A stretch of 64,000 bases of DNA, taken from positions 30,415 through 94,414 of the forward strand of contig NZ_SPQP01000011.1 in the NCBI RefSeq assembly GCF_004571075.1. Reading direction: 5' to 3'. The stretch is from Blastococcus sp. TF02A-35. Lineage in GTDB: Bacteria; Actinomycetota; Actinomycetes; Mycobacteriales; Geodermatophilaceae. Under the pieces are notes generated by a model, which worked only from the letters and a program-made list of their open reading frames with translations, had not been told where the DNA came from and did no database searches. The position numbers and the translations under genes were made by a program. Below, one piece after another: positions 15,275 through 25,814 of this stretch. Position 1 is the stretch's first letter. Each line of letters starts with the position of its first letter.

Positions 15275-16498
15275 TCACCGCCCCAGGACGCGAGCGGCTT
15301 CGGCGCTGACCACCTGGCGGCCGAAGTAGACGTCCAGCGTCATCGAGGGGTTGGCGTGACCGAGCTGGTCGGCCACCTGGCGCGGGGTGAAGCCGGCTTC
15401 GTCGAGTCGGGTGGCGACGGTCTTCCGGAAGGTGTGCGAGGTGACCCACGACCACGGCCCCTCCGTGCACCGGACCTGTCGGCCGCCGGGCACCGGGCGC
15501 ACGCCGACCTCAGCGCACGCTTCGCACTCGAAGCCGTCCAACAGCTGGCGTAGATCGGTGGAGACGTTCGTCGGGTCCCGCAGCGTGCCCGACACGGGCG
15601 TCGGAAACACCAGCGCGGTGTCCGGCCGCAGCGGCGAGGCCAGCCGCCGGCGCACCATTTCGACCGCGAACTGCGGCACCGCGACGATCCGCCAGCCGGC
15701 AGCGGTCTTCGTCCGCGGCTGCACGACCATCCCCTGCTTCGGCACCCGCACCGCGGTGGCGTTGACCTCCCACGTGCCGGCGTTCAGGTCGAGCAGCGGC
15801 CGGCCGTCCGCCTTGCCCGTCCGCAGCGCCAGGGCCTCGCCGATCCGGGCACCGGTGGCGAGCATCCAGTCGACCAGGTCTGGGACGTCCAGCTCGGCTG
15901 CACGCGGGCTGGAGTGGAACAGCTCGACCAGCCGCCCGGTGTCCTCCACCGACAGCGCCCGCGGCGCCTTCTTCGCGGTCGTGTTCAGCCGGGCGCCGGC
16001 GTCACGCACCGGATTGGACGTCACCGCGCCGTCCGCGATCGCCAGCGCGAACATCCCCGACAGGCACGCCCGAGCCGTCTTCGCCGCTCCCGGGCCACTG
16101 CGCTGGGCGATCGTGGTCAGCGCCCGGTTCACGGTGCCCGGGGTGATCTCCCGCAGGCACAGCTGCCCGAACGCCGGGATCACCTGGGTGCGCACCGTCG
16201 AGCGGTAGGTGCGCTCGGTGCCGGTCGACCAGCCGTGCTCAGCAGCCAGCCAGGCGTCGGCCAGCGTCGCCATCCGGGAGGCTGCGGTCAGCGCACCCGT
16301 CCCACCCGGAGAACGGCGGACGGTCAGCTCCACCTTCAGCGCCCGCTCGGCTGCGGCCCGGCTCGCCGCGGTCTTGGACACCAGCCGGACCTGGCCGTCG
16401 TGGTCGCGGAACTTGACCCGGGCCTTGACCATGCCGTTGGGCATGGTCGCGAACAAGACCTTGCCGCTGGTGCCCAGCGGCAGCGGTGGACGGCCCAT
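15275..16498 (-). CDS. int: tyrosine integrase of a tRNA-Asn-targeting element
   Basis: A 407-residue integrase. The start is ATG 16498 with GGAGGT 8 bases upstream; the frame is also open through the tRNA gene, but that part is an artefact. The N-terminal arm-type domain is MGRPPLPLGTSGKVLF..., with a basic RVKFRDHDGQVRLV strand region. The SAM-like core-binding domain follows (ADAWLAAEHGWSTGTERTYR). The catalytic domain has Arg in TGARIGEALAL, His-x-x-Arg in SHTFRKTVATRL, LGHANPSMTLDVYFG with the late His and Tyr nucleophile. The gene begins 112 bases from the tRNA-Asn 3' end, so attP/attB is expected in that tRNA. Pairing with the small HTH gene at 15010 fits pSAM2/AICE-type elements. Confidence 0.9.
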   Translation of the reverse strand: MGRPPLPLGTSGKVLFATMPNGMVKARVKFRDHDGQVRLVSKTAASRAAAERALKVELTVRRSPGGTGALTAASRMATLADAWLAAEHGWSTGTERTYRSTVRTQVIPAFGQLCLREITPGTVNRALTTIAQRSGPGAAKTARACLSGMFALAIADGAVTSNPVRDAGARLNTTAKKAPRALSVEDTGRLVELFHSSPRAAELDVPDLVDWMLATGARIGEALALRTGKADGRPLLDLNAGTWEVNATAVRVPKQGMVVQPRTKTAAGWRIVAVPQFAVEMVRRRLASPLRPDTALVFPTPVSGTLRDPTNVSTDLRQLLDGFECEACAEVGVRPVPGGRQVRCTEGPWSWVTSHTFRKTVATRLDEAGFTPRQVADQLGHANPSMTLDVYFGRQVVSAEAARVLGR

Positions 16499-16569
16499 CG
16501 GGGCACCTCCGGCGCTCGGTAATGAGTGCCTAAAGAGTGCCAGCTCCGCCTTCACCTCGGAAGAGAAAA

Positions 16570-16601
16570 GGCCCCGACCGGCGTCTTCGCTGGTCAGGGC
16601 C
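16570..16601 (-). terminator. rho-independent terminator of tRNA-Asn
   Basis: GGCCCTGACCAGC pairs imperfectly with GCCGGTCGGGGCC around TTCG-type loop bases and is followed on the minus strand by TTTTCTCTT. It lies 9 bases after the tRNA 3' end. It may be element-derived if the att core ends inside the tRNA. Confidence 0.75.
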
Positions 16602-16609
16602 TCGCTCTG

Positions 16610-16682
16610 CTCCCCCGACTGGACTTGAACCAGTAACCCTGCGATTAACAGTCGCATGCTCTGCCAATTGAGCTACGGGGGA
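16610..16682 (-). tRNA. tRNA-Asn (anticodon GTT)
   Basis: A complete 73-base cloverleaf on the minus strand. The acceptor TCCCCCG pairs with CGGGGGA, with discriminator G. The D arm is GCTC...GAGC, the anticodon loop CTGTTAA carries GTT, the T arm is CTGG TTCAAGT CCAG. CCA is not encoded. A TACTCT -10-like box lies at 16711-16716 on the same strand. An integrase starts 112 bases downstream of its 3' end, so this tRNA is the probable integration site, its 3' half being restored by the element. Confidence 0.97.
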
Positions 16683-16821
16683 TCAGCGGGGCGAACCCGC
16701 TGGCCCGACGAGAGTACCGCACGGCCTCGGAGGCCCTGCGAACGGCTCACCGACGGCGGGGCGATCCCGGCCACAGGTAGCGTGATCGTCGTTCACCTCG
16801 CGTCCACCCAGGAGGTCCACC

Positions 16822-17031
16822 GTGGCCAAGCTTTCGTTCCTCGCCGGTTTCGGTGCTGGCTACGTGCTCGGTGCGCGGGCCGGACGCGAGCGCTACGAGC
16901 AGATCCGCCGCGGCTGGGAGCAGGCCAAGGACGACCCGCGCCTGCAGAGCCTGGCCGGCATGGCCCAGGCCCGCGCCGACGACGCCGTCTCCGCGCTCAA
17001 GGCCCGCATGGGCGGCGAGCCGCCGCGCTGA
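16822..17031 (+). CDS. small YtxH-like protein
   Basis: A 69-residue protein from GTG 16822, with GGAGGT 6 bases upstream. It has a short hydrophobic glycine-rich N-terminus (LSFLAGFGAGYVLGARAGR) followed by a charged amphipathic helix (RYEQIRRGWEQAKDDPRL). This is the pattern of YtxH-like/GvpP-like small proteins common in actinobacteria. It is the first gene on the core side of the tRNA. A membrane-associated or envelope stress role is assumed for such proteins but not proven. Confidence 0.7.
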   Translation: MAKLSFLAGFGAGYVLGARAGRERYEQIRRGWEQAKDDPRLQSLAGMAQARADDAVSALKARMGGEPPR

Positions 17032-17038
17032 CGCGGTC

Positions 17039-17587
17039 CTAGTCCGGCTGCTCGGCGGCGAGCGCCTCGGCGAGCTTCTGCCGGGCCGCCTCCCGCGCCA
17101 CCGGGTCGTGCCGGTCGGCGTCGTCGTCGAACACGACGGTCCACTCCCGCTCGGCCTGGCCGGGCACCCGGCGGGCGACCAGCAGCACCCCGCCCCGGTC
17201 CGGCAGCGGGGTCCGGCGGCTGGTCACCACGGTCTGGTCCACCCGCTTGCGCACCACCGCCGGCAGGTCGCCGGCATCGGCGAGCACGTGCCGGACCACC
17301 GGCTCCCGGGCCTGGACGCCCGGCTCGACCTCCGTCAGCGCCGTGACCGCGAAGCTGCCGCCGCCGTCGTTCGTCCCCGCCCAGCGCGCGGAGCCGACCA
17401 GGTGCCACGGCACCATGCCCCCGGCGCCACCGACGACGCGCAGCCCGCGCGAGGTGGCGACCAGCCAGCCGCCGTCGCGGGCCAGCACGCCCCAGGCGAG
17501 CACCCGCTCGTCCGGGTCGGCCAGCGCGGCGCGCACCTCCTCGGGCGGCCGGGCGAACCGGCGCCGCACCGCGTCGAGCAGGCTCAC
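17039..17587 (-). CDS. conserved hypothetical protein downstream of dnaG
   Basis: A 182-residue protein. GTG 17587 overlaps the dnaG stop (GTGA at 17584-17587), so it is translationally coupled. It begins LLDAVRRRFARPPEEVRAAL and looks alpha/beta with a central beta sheet (RVLAWGVLARDGGWLVATSR) resembling a PH-like or DUF-type fold. The C-terminus is a charged helix (REAARQKLAEALAAEQ). No enzyme motif. Members of this kind next to dnaG are common in this group of actinobacteria; function unknown. Confidence 0.7.
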   Translation of the reverse strand: MSLLDAVRRRFARPPEEVRAALADPDERVLAWGVLARDGGWLVATSRGLRVVGGAGGMVPWHLVGSARWAGTNDGGGSFAVTALTEVEPGVQAREPVVRHVLADAGDLPAVVRKRVDQTVVTSRRTPLPDRGGVLLVARRVPGQAEREWTVVFDDDADRHDPVAREAARQKLAEALAAEQPD

Positions 17588-19467
17588 CCGAGCCCGCCGA
17601 CCGCGCGCTTGCGCAGGGAGATCGCCAGCTGCTCCAGGTCCATCAGCTGCTTGAAGGCCTTCATGTACTCGTCGCCGGCCTCGACCGGGTTCATCCGCTG
17701 CAGCCGCCCCTTGAGCCCGGCGATCTCGCGCACCGTCGCCATCTCCTGCAGGCGCGCGACGACGGCGTTCACGTACCCGGCGTCGGCCTCGCCGACCGAG
17801 CGCAGCGGCTCGACCGCCAGCGCGGTGAGCAGCGCCCGGGCGCTCTCCCGCTCGCAGTGCTGCGCCACCTCGTCCAGCCACGCCGGACCGGTGACGGCCG
17901 TGCTCGCCGCGCCGCCGGCAGCCGCCACGGCCGCGGCGACGGCGGCGTAGTCGGGGTCGGTGAAGGCGGCGGGCGGCACGGCGTCGAAGGCCGGCCCGGC
18001 GTACTCGGGCACCTGGAGCGCGGCCTTGACCGCCTCCCGCTCGACGGCGACCGCGGCGTCGTCCGGCGTCCGCCTCGGTGCGCGCGGCCGCCCGCGGGAC
18101 GGCACCCCTCCCCCGTCGCCGGACACCCGGCGCATGCGCTCGAGCACCTCGGACTCGTCGACGTTGCCGATCATCCCGGCCAGCTCGCGGGCGTAGGCCG
18201 GGCGCAGGGCGTGGTCCTTGATCTGCGCGACCAGCGGCGCGGTCTTCTCCAGCGCGGCTACCCTGCCCTCGACGGTGTCCAGGTCGTAGCCGGCCAGCGT
18301 CGTCCTCAGCACGAACGCGATCAGCGGGGTGCGCCGGGCGACGAGGTCGCGGACGGCGGCGTCGCCCTGCTCCTGGCGCAGCTCGCAGGGATCGCGTCCC
18401 TCCTGCTCGACCGCGACGAACGTCTGCCCCACGAAGCGCTGGTCCTCGGCGAAGGTCTTCATCGCCGCCGCCTGGCCCGCCGCGTCGCCGTCGAAGGTGT
18501 AGACGACCTCGCCGCGGAACTCGTCCTGGTCCATCAGCAGCCGGCGCAGCACCCCGATGTGCTCGGCGCCGAAGGCGGTGCCGCAGGAGGCGACCGCCGT
18601 CGTGACGCCGGCGAGGTGGCAGGCCATCACGTCGGTGTAGCCCTCGACGACGACGGCCTGGTGCCGCTTGGCGATGTCGCGCTTGGCCCGGTCGATGCCG
18701 TACAGCACCGAGCTCTTCTTGTAGAGCGGCGTCTCGGGGGTGTTGAGGTACTTCGGGCCCGGGTCGTCGTCCATGAGCTTGCGGGCGCCGAAGCCGATGA
18801 CGTCGCCGGTGATGTCGCGGATCGGCCACACCAGCCGCCGGTGGAACGGGTCGATGAGCGTGCCGCGGGAGGACTCCTTCGCCAGCCCGCCGGTGACCAG
18901 CTCCGCCTGGGTGAAGCCCTTGGCCCGCAGGTGCCGGGTCAGCGCGTCCCAGCCGCCGGGCGCGTACCCGCAGCCGAAGTCCAGCGCGGCCTGGCGGTCG
19001 AACGCGCGGTCGGCGAGGAACTGCCGGGCCGGGGCCGCCTCGGGCGTGGTGAGCTGCTCGGCGTAGAACGCGGCGGCCGCGGTGTTGGCGGCGACCAGCC
19101 GCGCGCGCTGGCCCACCGAGGCGCGGTCGGGGCCGGCGGTGGGTCGCCCGCCGTCGTCCTCGTACTTCAGCTCGATGTTGGCGCGGTTGGCCAGCAGCTC
19201 GACCGCCTCGGTGAAGGACAGGTGGTCGATGTCCTGCACGAAGCGGATGACGTCGCCGCCGACCCCGCAGCCGAAGCAGTGGTACAGCCCGCGGGAGGGC
19301 GTCACCTGGAACGAGGGCGACTTCTCGTCGTGGAACGGGCACAGCCCCTTGAGGCTGCCGCCACCGGCGCGCTTGAGCTGCAGGTGCTCGCCGATGATGT
19401 CGTCGATCTTGCTGCGCTCGCGGACCAGCGCGATGTCGGCGGCCCGGATCCGCCCTCGCCCGGCCAT
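17584..19467 (-). CDS. dnaG: DNA primase
   Basis: A 627-residue primase that makes RNA primers for the replisome. ATG 19467 is chosen because it overlaps the stop of the upstream gene (ATGA) and starts the conserved AGRGRIRAADIALVRERS. The N-terminal zinc-binding domain has CPFH (Cys43, His46) and CFGC (Cys64, Cys67). The TOPRIM core shows VVVEGYTDVMA and YTFDGDAAGQAA. The C-terminal region (helicase-binding) carries VAVEREAVKAALQ and the helical end. The length is normal. It sits in the middle of an overlapping three-gene operon. Confidence 0.97.
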   Translation of the reverse strand: MAGRGRIRAADIALVRERSKIDDIIGEHLQLKRAGGGSLKGLCPFHDEKSPSFQVTPSRGLYHCFGCGVGGDVIRFVQDIDHLSFTEAVELLANRANIELKYEDDGGRPTAGPDRASVGQRARLVAANTAAAAFYAEQLTTPEAAPARQFLADRAFDRQAALDFGCGYAPGGWDALTRHLRAKGFTQAELVTGGLAKESSRGTLIDPFHRRLVWPIRDITGDVIGFGARKLMDDDPGPKYLNTPETPLYKKSSVLYGIDRAKRDIAKRHQAVVVEGYTDVMACHLAGVTTAVASCGTAFGAEHIGVLRRLLMDQDEFRGEVVYTFDGDAAGQAAAMKTFAEDQRFVGQTFVAVEQEGRDPCELRQEQGDAAVRDLVARRTPLIAFVLRTTLAGYDLDTVEGRVAALEKTAPLVAQIKDHALRPAYARELAGMIGNVDESEVLERMRRVSGDGGGVPSRGRPRAPRRTPDDAAVAVEREAVKAALQVPEYAGPAFDAVPPAAFTDPDYAAVAAAVAAAGGAASTAVTGPAWLDEVAQHCERESARALLTALAVEPLRSVGEADAGYVNAVVARLQEMATVREIAGLKGRLQRMNPVEAGDEYMKAFKQLMDLEQLAISLRKRAVGGLG

Positions 19468-19979
19468 CAGCTGCCTCCCGCCGCCGCGGCGCCACCGGCG
19501 ATCGCGGCGGTGGCCGCGGCCTGGTCGCGGCGGCTCATCACCAGCGCCAGCCACAGCAGGAAGACCTGGTGGTCCAGCGGCAGCGTGTCGTCTGCGGTCA
19601 GTGTCGGCCGCGGCGACCAGCCACCCGTGGTCCCGGTCTCGGCGACCACCCGGTCCCCGGCCAGGTAGCGGTGGCCACCCTTCCAGCGGGACACGACCTC
19701 GGCCCGCACCGGGAGCCCCTCCAGGTCGACCTGCCAGGTGCCCCTCCAGAACGACGTCTGCTCCGCGCTGATCCGGACGGCGTCCTCCGGCTCGCTCGCC
19801 CACCGGCCGGTGAGCCTGCGCTTCTGCTTGGCGAGCACCCACTCGCGGTCGCCGACGACGGCCGTGGCCGCCTCCTTCCAGCCGGGCGCGCGCAGGGTGG
19901 CCACGACGACGCCGTTCCGGAGGACGGGCAGGACGCGCTTCTCCACGCCCGCCGAGCCGGCCTTGCCCAGTTCGAGCAC
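19467..19979 (-). CDS. conserved hypothetical protein upstream of dnaG
   Basis: A 170-residue protein from GTG 19979, preceded by AGGAAGGA at 6-base spacing. It overlaps dnaG by four bases. It is mostly beta-strand-like (VLRNGVVVATLRAPGWKEAA, REWVLAKQKRRLTGRW, RAEVVSRWKGGHRYLAGDRV), reminiscent of LURP-one/scramblase-like or lipid-phosphatase-associated beta proteins, ending in one hydrophobic helix (DHQVFLLWLALVMSRRD). No catalytic residues are apparent. Co-expression with dnaG is likely; function unknown. Confidence 0.65.
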   Translation of the reverse strand: MLELGKAGSAGVEKRVLPVLRNGVVVATLRAPGWKEAATAVVGDREWVLAKQKRRLTGRWASEPEDAVRISAEQTSFWRGTWQVDLEGLPVRAEVVSRWKGGHRYLAGDRVVAETGTTGGWSPRPTLTADDTLPLDHQVFLLWLALVMSRRDQAAATAAIAGGAAAAGGS

Positions 19980-19990
19980 TGTGTCCTTCC

Positions 19991-20614
19991 TCAGCCGATG
20001 CCGGGTGCCCCGGCGACGCTCTCGCCGGTGACGCGGTAGAGCAGGTAGGCAGCAGTCTCCCGCAGGATGTAGCGGAACTGGGTGTCGCGGGTCTGCACGG
20101 CCGGGCCCTGCCGGGTCGGCGAGCTCTCGGCCTGCATGCCGGCGTCCTCGGCCATCCGCTCGGCCCGCATGGCGTGCCACGGGTCGGTGACGAGCACCGC
20201 GCGCTCCCAGCCGCGGTCGGCGAAGGCCGCGCCCACGGCCCGCATGCTCTCCAGGGTATCGACGCCCTCGGGCACCGCGAGCAGGGCCTCCGCGGGCACG
20301 CCGGTCTGCGCCAGGTAGTCGCGCCCGGCCTCGGCCTCGGCGAACTGGTCGCCGTCGGCCTTGCCGCCGACGGTGACGACCACCGGGGCGACGCCCTCCT
20401 CGAACAGGTCGCGGGCGTGCTCCAGCCGGGCCTCGAAGATCGAGGACGGGACGCCGTTGTACTGCGCCGACCCCAGGACCACGATCGCGTCGGACTGGGG
20501 CCGGGAGTCCTGCCGCGCGGTCCACCAGATGCCGAGCGCGGTGGAGACGACGAGCAGCACGGCGGCCAGGACGACCGCACCCACCACCCGCGTCACGAGC
20601 CTCCACACCAGCAC
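19991..20614 (-). CDS. YdcF-like (DUF218) membrane-anchored protein
   Basis: A 207-residue protein with an N-terminal membrane anchor (VVGAVVLAAVLLVVSTALGI, ~12-31) and a DUF218/YdcF alpha/beta domain. The family's hallmarks are present: DAIVVLGSAQYNG (43-55), FEARLEHARDLF, VVVTVGGKADGDQFAEAEAG, and the AVLVTDPWHAMRAERMAED segment. Relatives are implicated in envelope or cell-wall processes (SanA, ElyC), with the biochemical activity unclear. The start is GTG 20614. It is 11 bases upstream of the gene before dnaG and may be the first gene of that operon. Confidence 0.8.
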   Translation of the reverse strand: MLVWRLVTRVVGAVVLAAVLLVVSTALGIWWTARQDSRPQSDAIVVLGSAQYNGVPSSIFEARLEHARDLFEEGVAPVVVTVGGKADGDQFAEAEAGRDYLAQTGVPAEALLAVPEGVDTLESMRAVGAAFADRGWERAVLVTDPWHAMRAERMAEDAGMQAESSPTRQGPAVQTRDTQFRYILRETAAYLLYRVTGESVAGAPGIG

Positions 20615-20704
20615 CCGTCATGGGTACCACGCGGGACCGACGGCGTGCGCTCCGCGGGGGCCTCCACGGACCGGCCCCGCCAGCCGATCCCACCCCTATC
20701 TGGG

Positions 20705-20717
20705 AACGATTATCGTT
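20705..20717. promoter_or_regulatory. Zur box
   Basis: AACGATTATCGTT is a perfect 6+1+6 palindrome of the AAtGATnATCaTT Zur type, 46 bases before the GTG at 20763. A TACGGT -10-like box lies at 20723-20728, so bound repressor would block the promoter. A Zur-type regulator is encoded at 42497-42892. Confidence 0.8.
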
Positions 20718-20762
20718 TGCGCTACGGTGACGCCCGTCCACCTCTAGCTCCAGGAGAAACCC

Positions 20763-22040
20763 GTGCGCCGCCTGACCTCCCCCTCCCTCCGCGTCATCGC
20801 CCTGACCGCGGCGCTGCCGCTGGCGCTCGCCACCGGCTGCGCCTCGACCGACGGCTCCGATGCCGCCGCCCCGTCCGAGACCACGTCCGCCCCCGAGCCC
20901 ACCGAGGTGGGCGGCAGCTCGCCGCGGCTGGCCCTGACCTACGACGGCGGCATCCAGGTGCTGGACGCCAGCACGCTGGAGGTGCTCGCCGACGAGGAGC
21001 TGGACGGGTTCAACCGCCTCAACCCCGCCGGCGACGGCCGCCACTTCCTCGTCTCCACGCAGGGCGGCTTCCAACTGCTCGACGGCGGCGCCTGGGCCGA
21101 GCCGCACGGCGACCACTCGCACTACTACACCGCCGAGCCGCAGCTGACCGACGTCGTCTTCGAGGCGGAGAAGCCGGGCCACGTCGTCGCCCACGCCGGA
21201 CGGACGGTGCTGTTCGACGACGGCACCGGGCGGGTCACCGCGTTCGACAGCGCGGACATCGCCGACCCCGACCGGGAGGTCGAGGAGCTCACCACCCCCG
21301 AGGCCCACCACGGCGTCGCGGTCGAGCTCGAGGACGGCACGATGCTGGTCTCCGACGGCACCGAGGAGGAGCGCACCGGCGTCCGCATCCTCGACGCCGA
21401 CGGGAACGAGGTCGCCGCCACCGACGACTGCCCCGCCGTGCACGGCGAGACCGTGGCCGCGGACGAGGCGATCGTCATCGGCTGCCAGGACGGCGCCGTG
21501 CTCTACGCCGACGGCCGGCTGACCAAGATCGACAGGCCGGACGAGTACGGCCGCATCGGCAACCAGTTCGGCACCGAGGACTCGGCGATCGTGCTCGGCG
21601 ACTACGAGCGCAGTGCCGAGGACCGGTCCAGCACCGTCGCGCTCATCGACACCACGACGGCCCAGCTCCGCCTCGTCGACCTGCCGGCGCCCTACTGGTA
21701 CCGCTCCTTCGCCCGCGGCCCGGCCGGCGAGGGCCTCGTGCTCACCTACGACGGCGCCCTGCAGGTGATCGACCCGGTCTCCGGCACGGTCACGAGGTCC
21801 ATCCAGGTCACGGCTCCGTGGGAGGAGTCCGACGACTGGCAGGACCCGCACCCGCAGGTCGTCGTCGTCGGCGGCATGGCGTACGTGACCGAGCCGGCCA
21901 CCCAGCGGATCCACGCCGTGGACGTCGAGGGCGGTGAGGTGTGGAAGAGCGCCGACCTCGAGGTGACGCCCAACGAGCTGGCCGGCGTCCCCGGGGACGT
22001 CGACGAGCACGCCGGCCACGAGCACGAGCACGACGAGTGA
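20763..22040 (+). CDS. aztD: AztD-like zinc metallochaperone lipoprotein
   Basis: A 425-residue exported protein from GTG 20763, with AGGAG upstream. A lipoprotein signal (ALTAALPLALATGCAS, lipobox Cys near 26) precedes a Ser/Pro/Glu linker and a beta-propeller of repeated LTYDGGIQVLDA-like blades. His-rich stretches (HGDHSHYY near 115-123, AGHEHEHDE at the C-terminus) are likely zinc sites. This matches AztD, the periplasmic chaperone that hands zinc to the solute-binding protein of the AztABC transporter. A Zur box precedes it. It overlaps the metal-binding protein gene downstream. No aztA/aztB is adjacent, so the pair must work with a transporter core elsewhere. Confidence 0.75.
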   Translation: MRRLTSPSLRVIALTAALPLALATGCASTDGSDAAAPSETTSAPEPTEVGGSSPRLALTYDGGIQVLDASTLEVLADEELDGFNRLNPAGDGRHFLVSTQGGFQLLDGGAWAEPHGDHSHYYTAEPQLTDVVFEAEKPGHVVAHAGRTVLFDDGTGRVTAFDSADIADPDREVEELTTPEAHHGVAVELEDGTMLVSDGTEEERTGVRILDADGNEVAATDDCPAVHGETVAADEAIVIGCQDGAVLYADGRLTKIDRPDEYGRIGNQFGTEDSAIVLGDYERSAEDRSSTVALIDTTTAQLRLVDLPAPYWYRSFARGPAGEGLVLTYDGALQVIDPVSGTVTRSIQVTAPWEESDDWQDPHPQVVVVGGMAYVTEPATQRIHAVDVEGGEVWKSADLEVTPNELAGVPGDVDEHAGHEHEHDE

Positions 22041-22906
22041 GGCCGACCGGCAGGCGGCGGGCCGTCCCGGCAGCGGTGCTCGTCCTGGGCCTCGCCGGCT
22101 GCGGCGCGGGCCAGGCGGCGGAGGACGACGGCCGGCTCGACGTCGTCGTCTCCTCCTACCCGCTGCAGTACGTGGCCGAGCAGGTCGGCGGCGAGCACGT
22201 GGCGGTCGCGAACCTGACTCCGCCCGGCGGCGACACGCACCGCCTCGACCCCGCCCCCCGCGACGTCGCGGCGCTGTCCGAGGCCGACGTCGTGGTGCAC
22301 CTGTCCGGGGGCATGCAGCCGGCCGTGGACGACGTCGTCGCCCGGGAGCGGCCCGAGCACCTGGTCGACGCGGCGTCCGTGGCCGACCGCGGCCCGGACC
22401 CGCACTTCTGGCTGGACCCGCTACGCCTGGCCGGGCTCGGCCGGGACGTGGCAGCGGAGCTGGCGGAGGTCGACCCGGACCACGCCGACGACTACGCCGC
22501 CAGGGCCGACCGCCTGGCCGACCTGCTCGCCGGGATCGACCGCGAGTACACCGAGGCGCTCTCGGACTGCCGCGGCGCCACGCTCCTCGCCTCGCACGAG
22601 GCGTTCGGCTACCTCGCCGAGCGGTACGGCCTGCGGCAGGTCGGCGTGGCCGGTCTCGACCCGATGGTCGAGCCCTCACCCACCCGGGTGCGGGCGGCGG
22701 CCGACGCCGTGGGCGGCTCGGGGGCCAGGACCATCTTCTTCGAGGCGGCGGCGGGGTCCTCGGTCGCCGAGGTGCTGGCCGCCGACCTCGGGCTGGCCAC
22801 CGACGTCCTGCACCCGATCGAGCGGGTGCAGGACGGGGAGAGCTATCCCGGGCTCATGTCGGCCAACCTGGCCGCCCTCGAGCGCGGCCTCGTCTGCAAC
22901 GGCTGA
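22037..22906 (+). CDS. zinc/manganese ABC transporter substrate-binding lipoprotein (ZnuA/AztC-like)
   Basis: A 289-residue cluster A-I binding protein. GTG 22037 overlaps the aztD-like stop (GTGA). The signal peptide ends at the lipobox LGLAGC. The mature protein starts DVVVSSYPLQYVAEQVGGEH. Metal ligands are seen as GGDTHRLDPAPRD (His in DTH), DPHFWLDPLRL (His), LLASHEAFGYLAERYGL (His) and a late Asp/Glu region FFEAAAGSS. The long His-rich loop of ZnuA is absent, as in AztC, which relies on AztD for loading. The Zur-controlled promoter upstream fits high-affinity zinc uptake during starvation. Confidence 0.85.
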   Translation: MRPTGRRRAVPAAVLVLGLAGCGAGQAAEDDGRLDVVVSSYPLQYVAEQVGGEHVAVANLTPPGGDTHRLDPAPRDVAALSEADVVVHLSGGMQPAVDDVVARERPEHLVDAASVADRGPDPHFWLDPLRLAGLGRDVAAELAEVDPDHADDYAARADRLADLLAGIDREYTEALSDCRGATLLASHEAFGYLAERYGLRQVGVAGLDPMVEPSPTRVRAAADAVGGSGARTIFFEAAAGSSVAEVLAADLGLATDVLHPIERVQDGESYPGLMSANLAALERGLVCNG

Positions 22907-22915
22907 CCCCGCGGA

Positions 22916-22947
22916 GGCCCCCGGCCGGCGCCCGCCGGCCGGGGGCC
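22916..22947. terminator. bidirectional terminator
   Basis: A perfect 15-bp stem (22916-22930 with 22933-22947, GGCCCCCGGCCGGCG) between the convergent zinc operon and ppdK. Confidence 0.8.
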
Positions 22948-22952
22948 GTCCG

Positions 22953-25643
<2,691 letters not shown>

Positions 25644-25696
25644 CCCCGTACCTCCACGCTCGACTACCGGCCTCCGCGTGGTCGAGATGGTGCCGC

Positions 25697-25712
25697 ACCG
25701 GAGGCCTCCGGT
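25697..25712. promoter_or_regulatory. 16-bp perfect palindrome upstream of ppdK
   Basis: ACCGGAGGCCTCCGGT is fully self-complementary and lies 54 bases upstream of the ppdK start. It may be an operator. No known binding protein can be named. Confidence 0.35.
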
Positions 25713-25814
25713 CTGCCCGCCCGCTCGCGCCGGGAGGTGCCCGGACGCCGGTCAGGATCCCGTGATCTTGGCGCAGAGCGGGGTGCGGCGCGATTCGGCC
25801 ACACCCCGGAGGGG

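Noticed and set aside
1..16600. A second copy of the tRNA-Asn 3' half as the left attachment site
   Set aside because: I looked for the tRNA 3' sequence in the island and found no convincing copy; the site is probably outside the window.
16499..16657. N-terminal extension of the integrase through the tRNA-Asn gene
   Set aside because: The frame is open, but it reads antisense-free tRNA and terminator sequence; ATG 16498 has a proper ribosome binding site and starts the family N-terminus.
19980..22679. Long minus-strand open frame upstream of the gene at 19467
   Set aside because: It is antisense to the aztD-like gene and out of frame with YdcF; the real gene starts at GTG 19979 with a good ribosome binding site.
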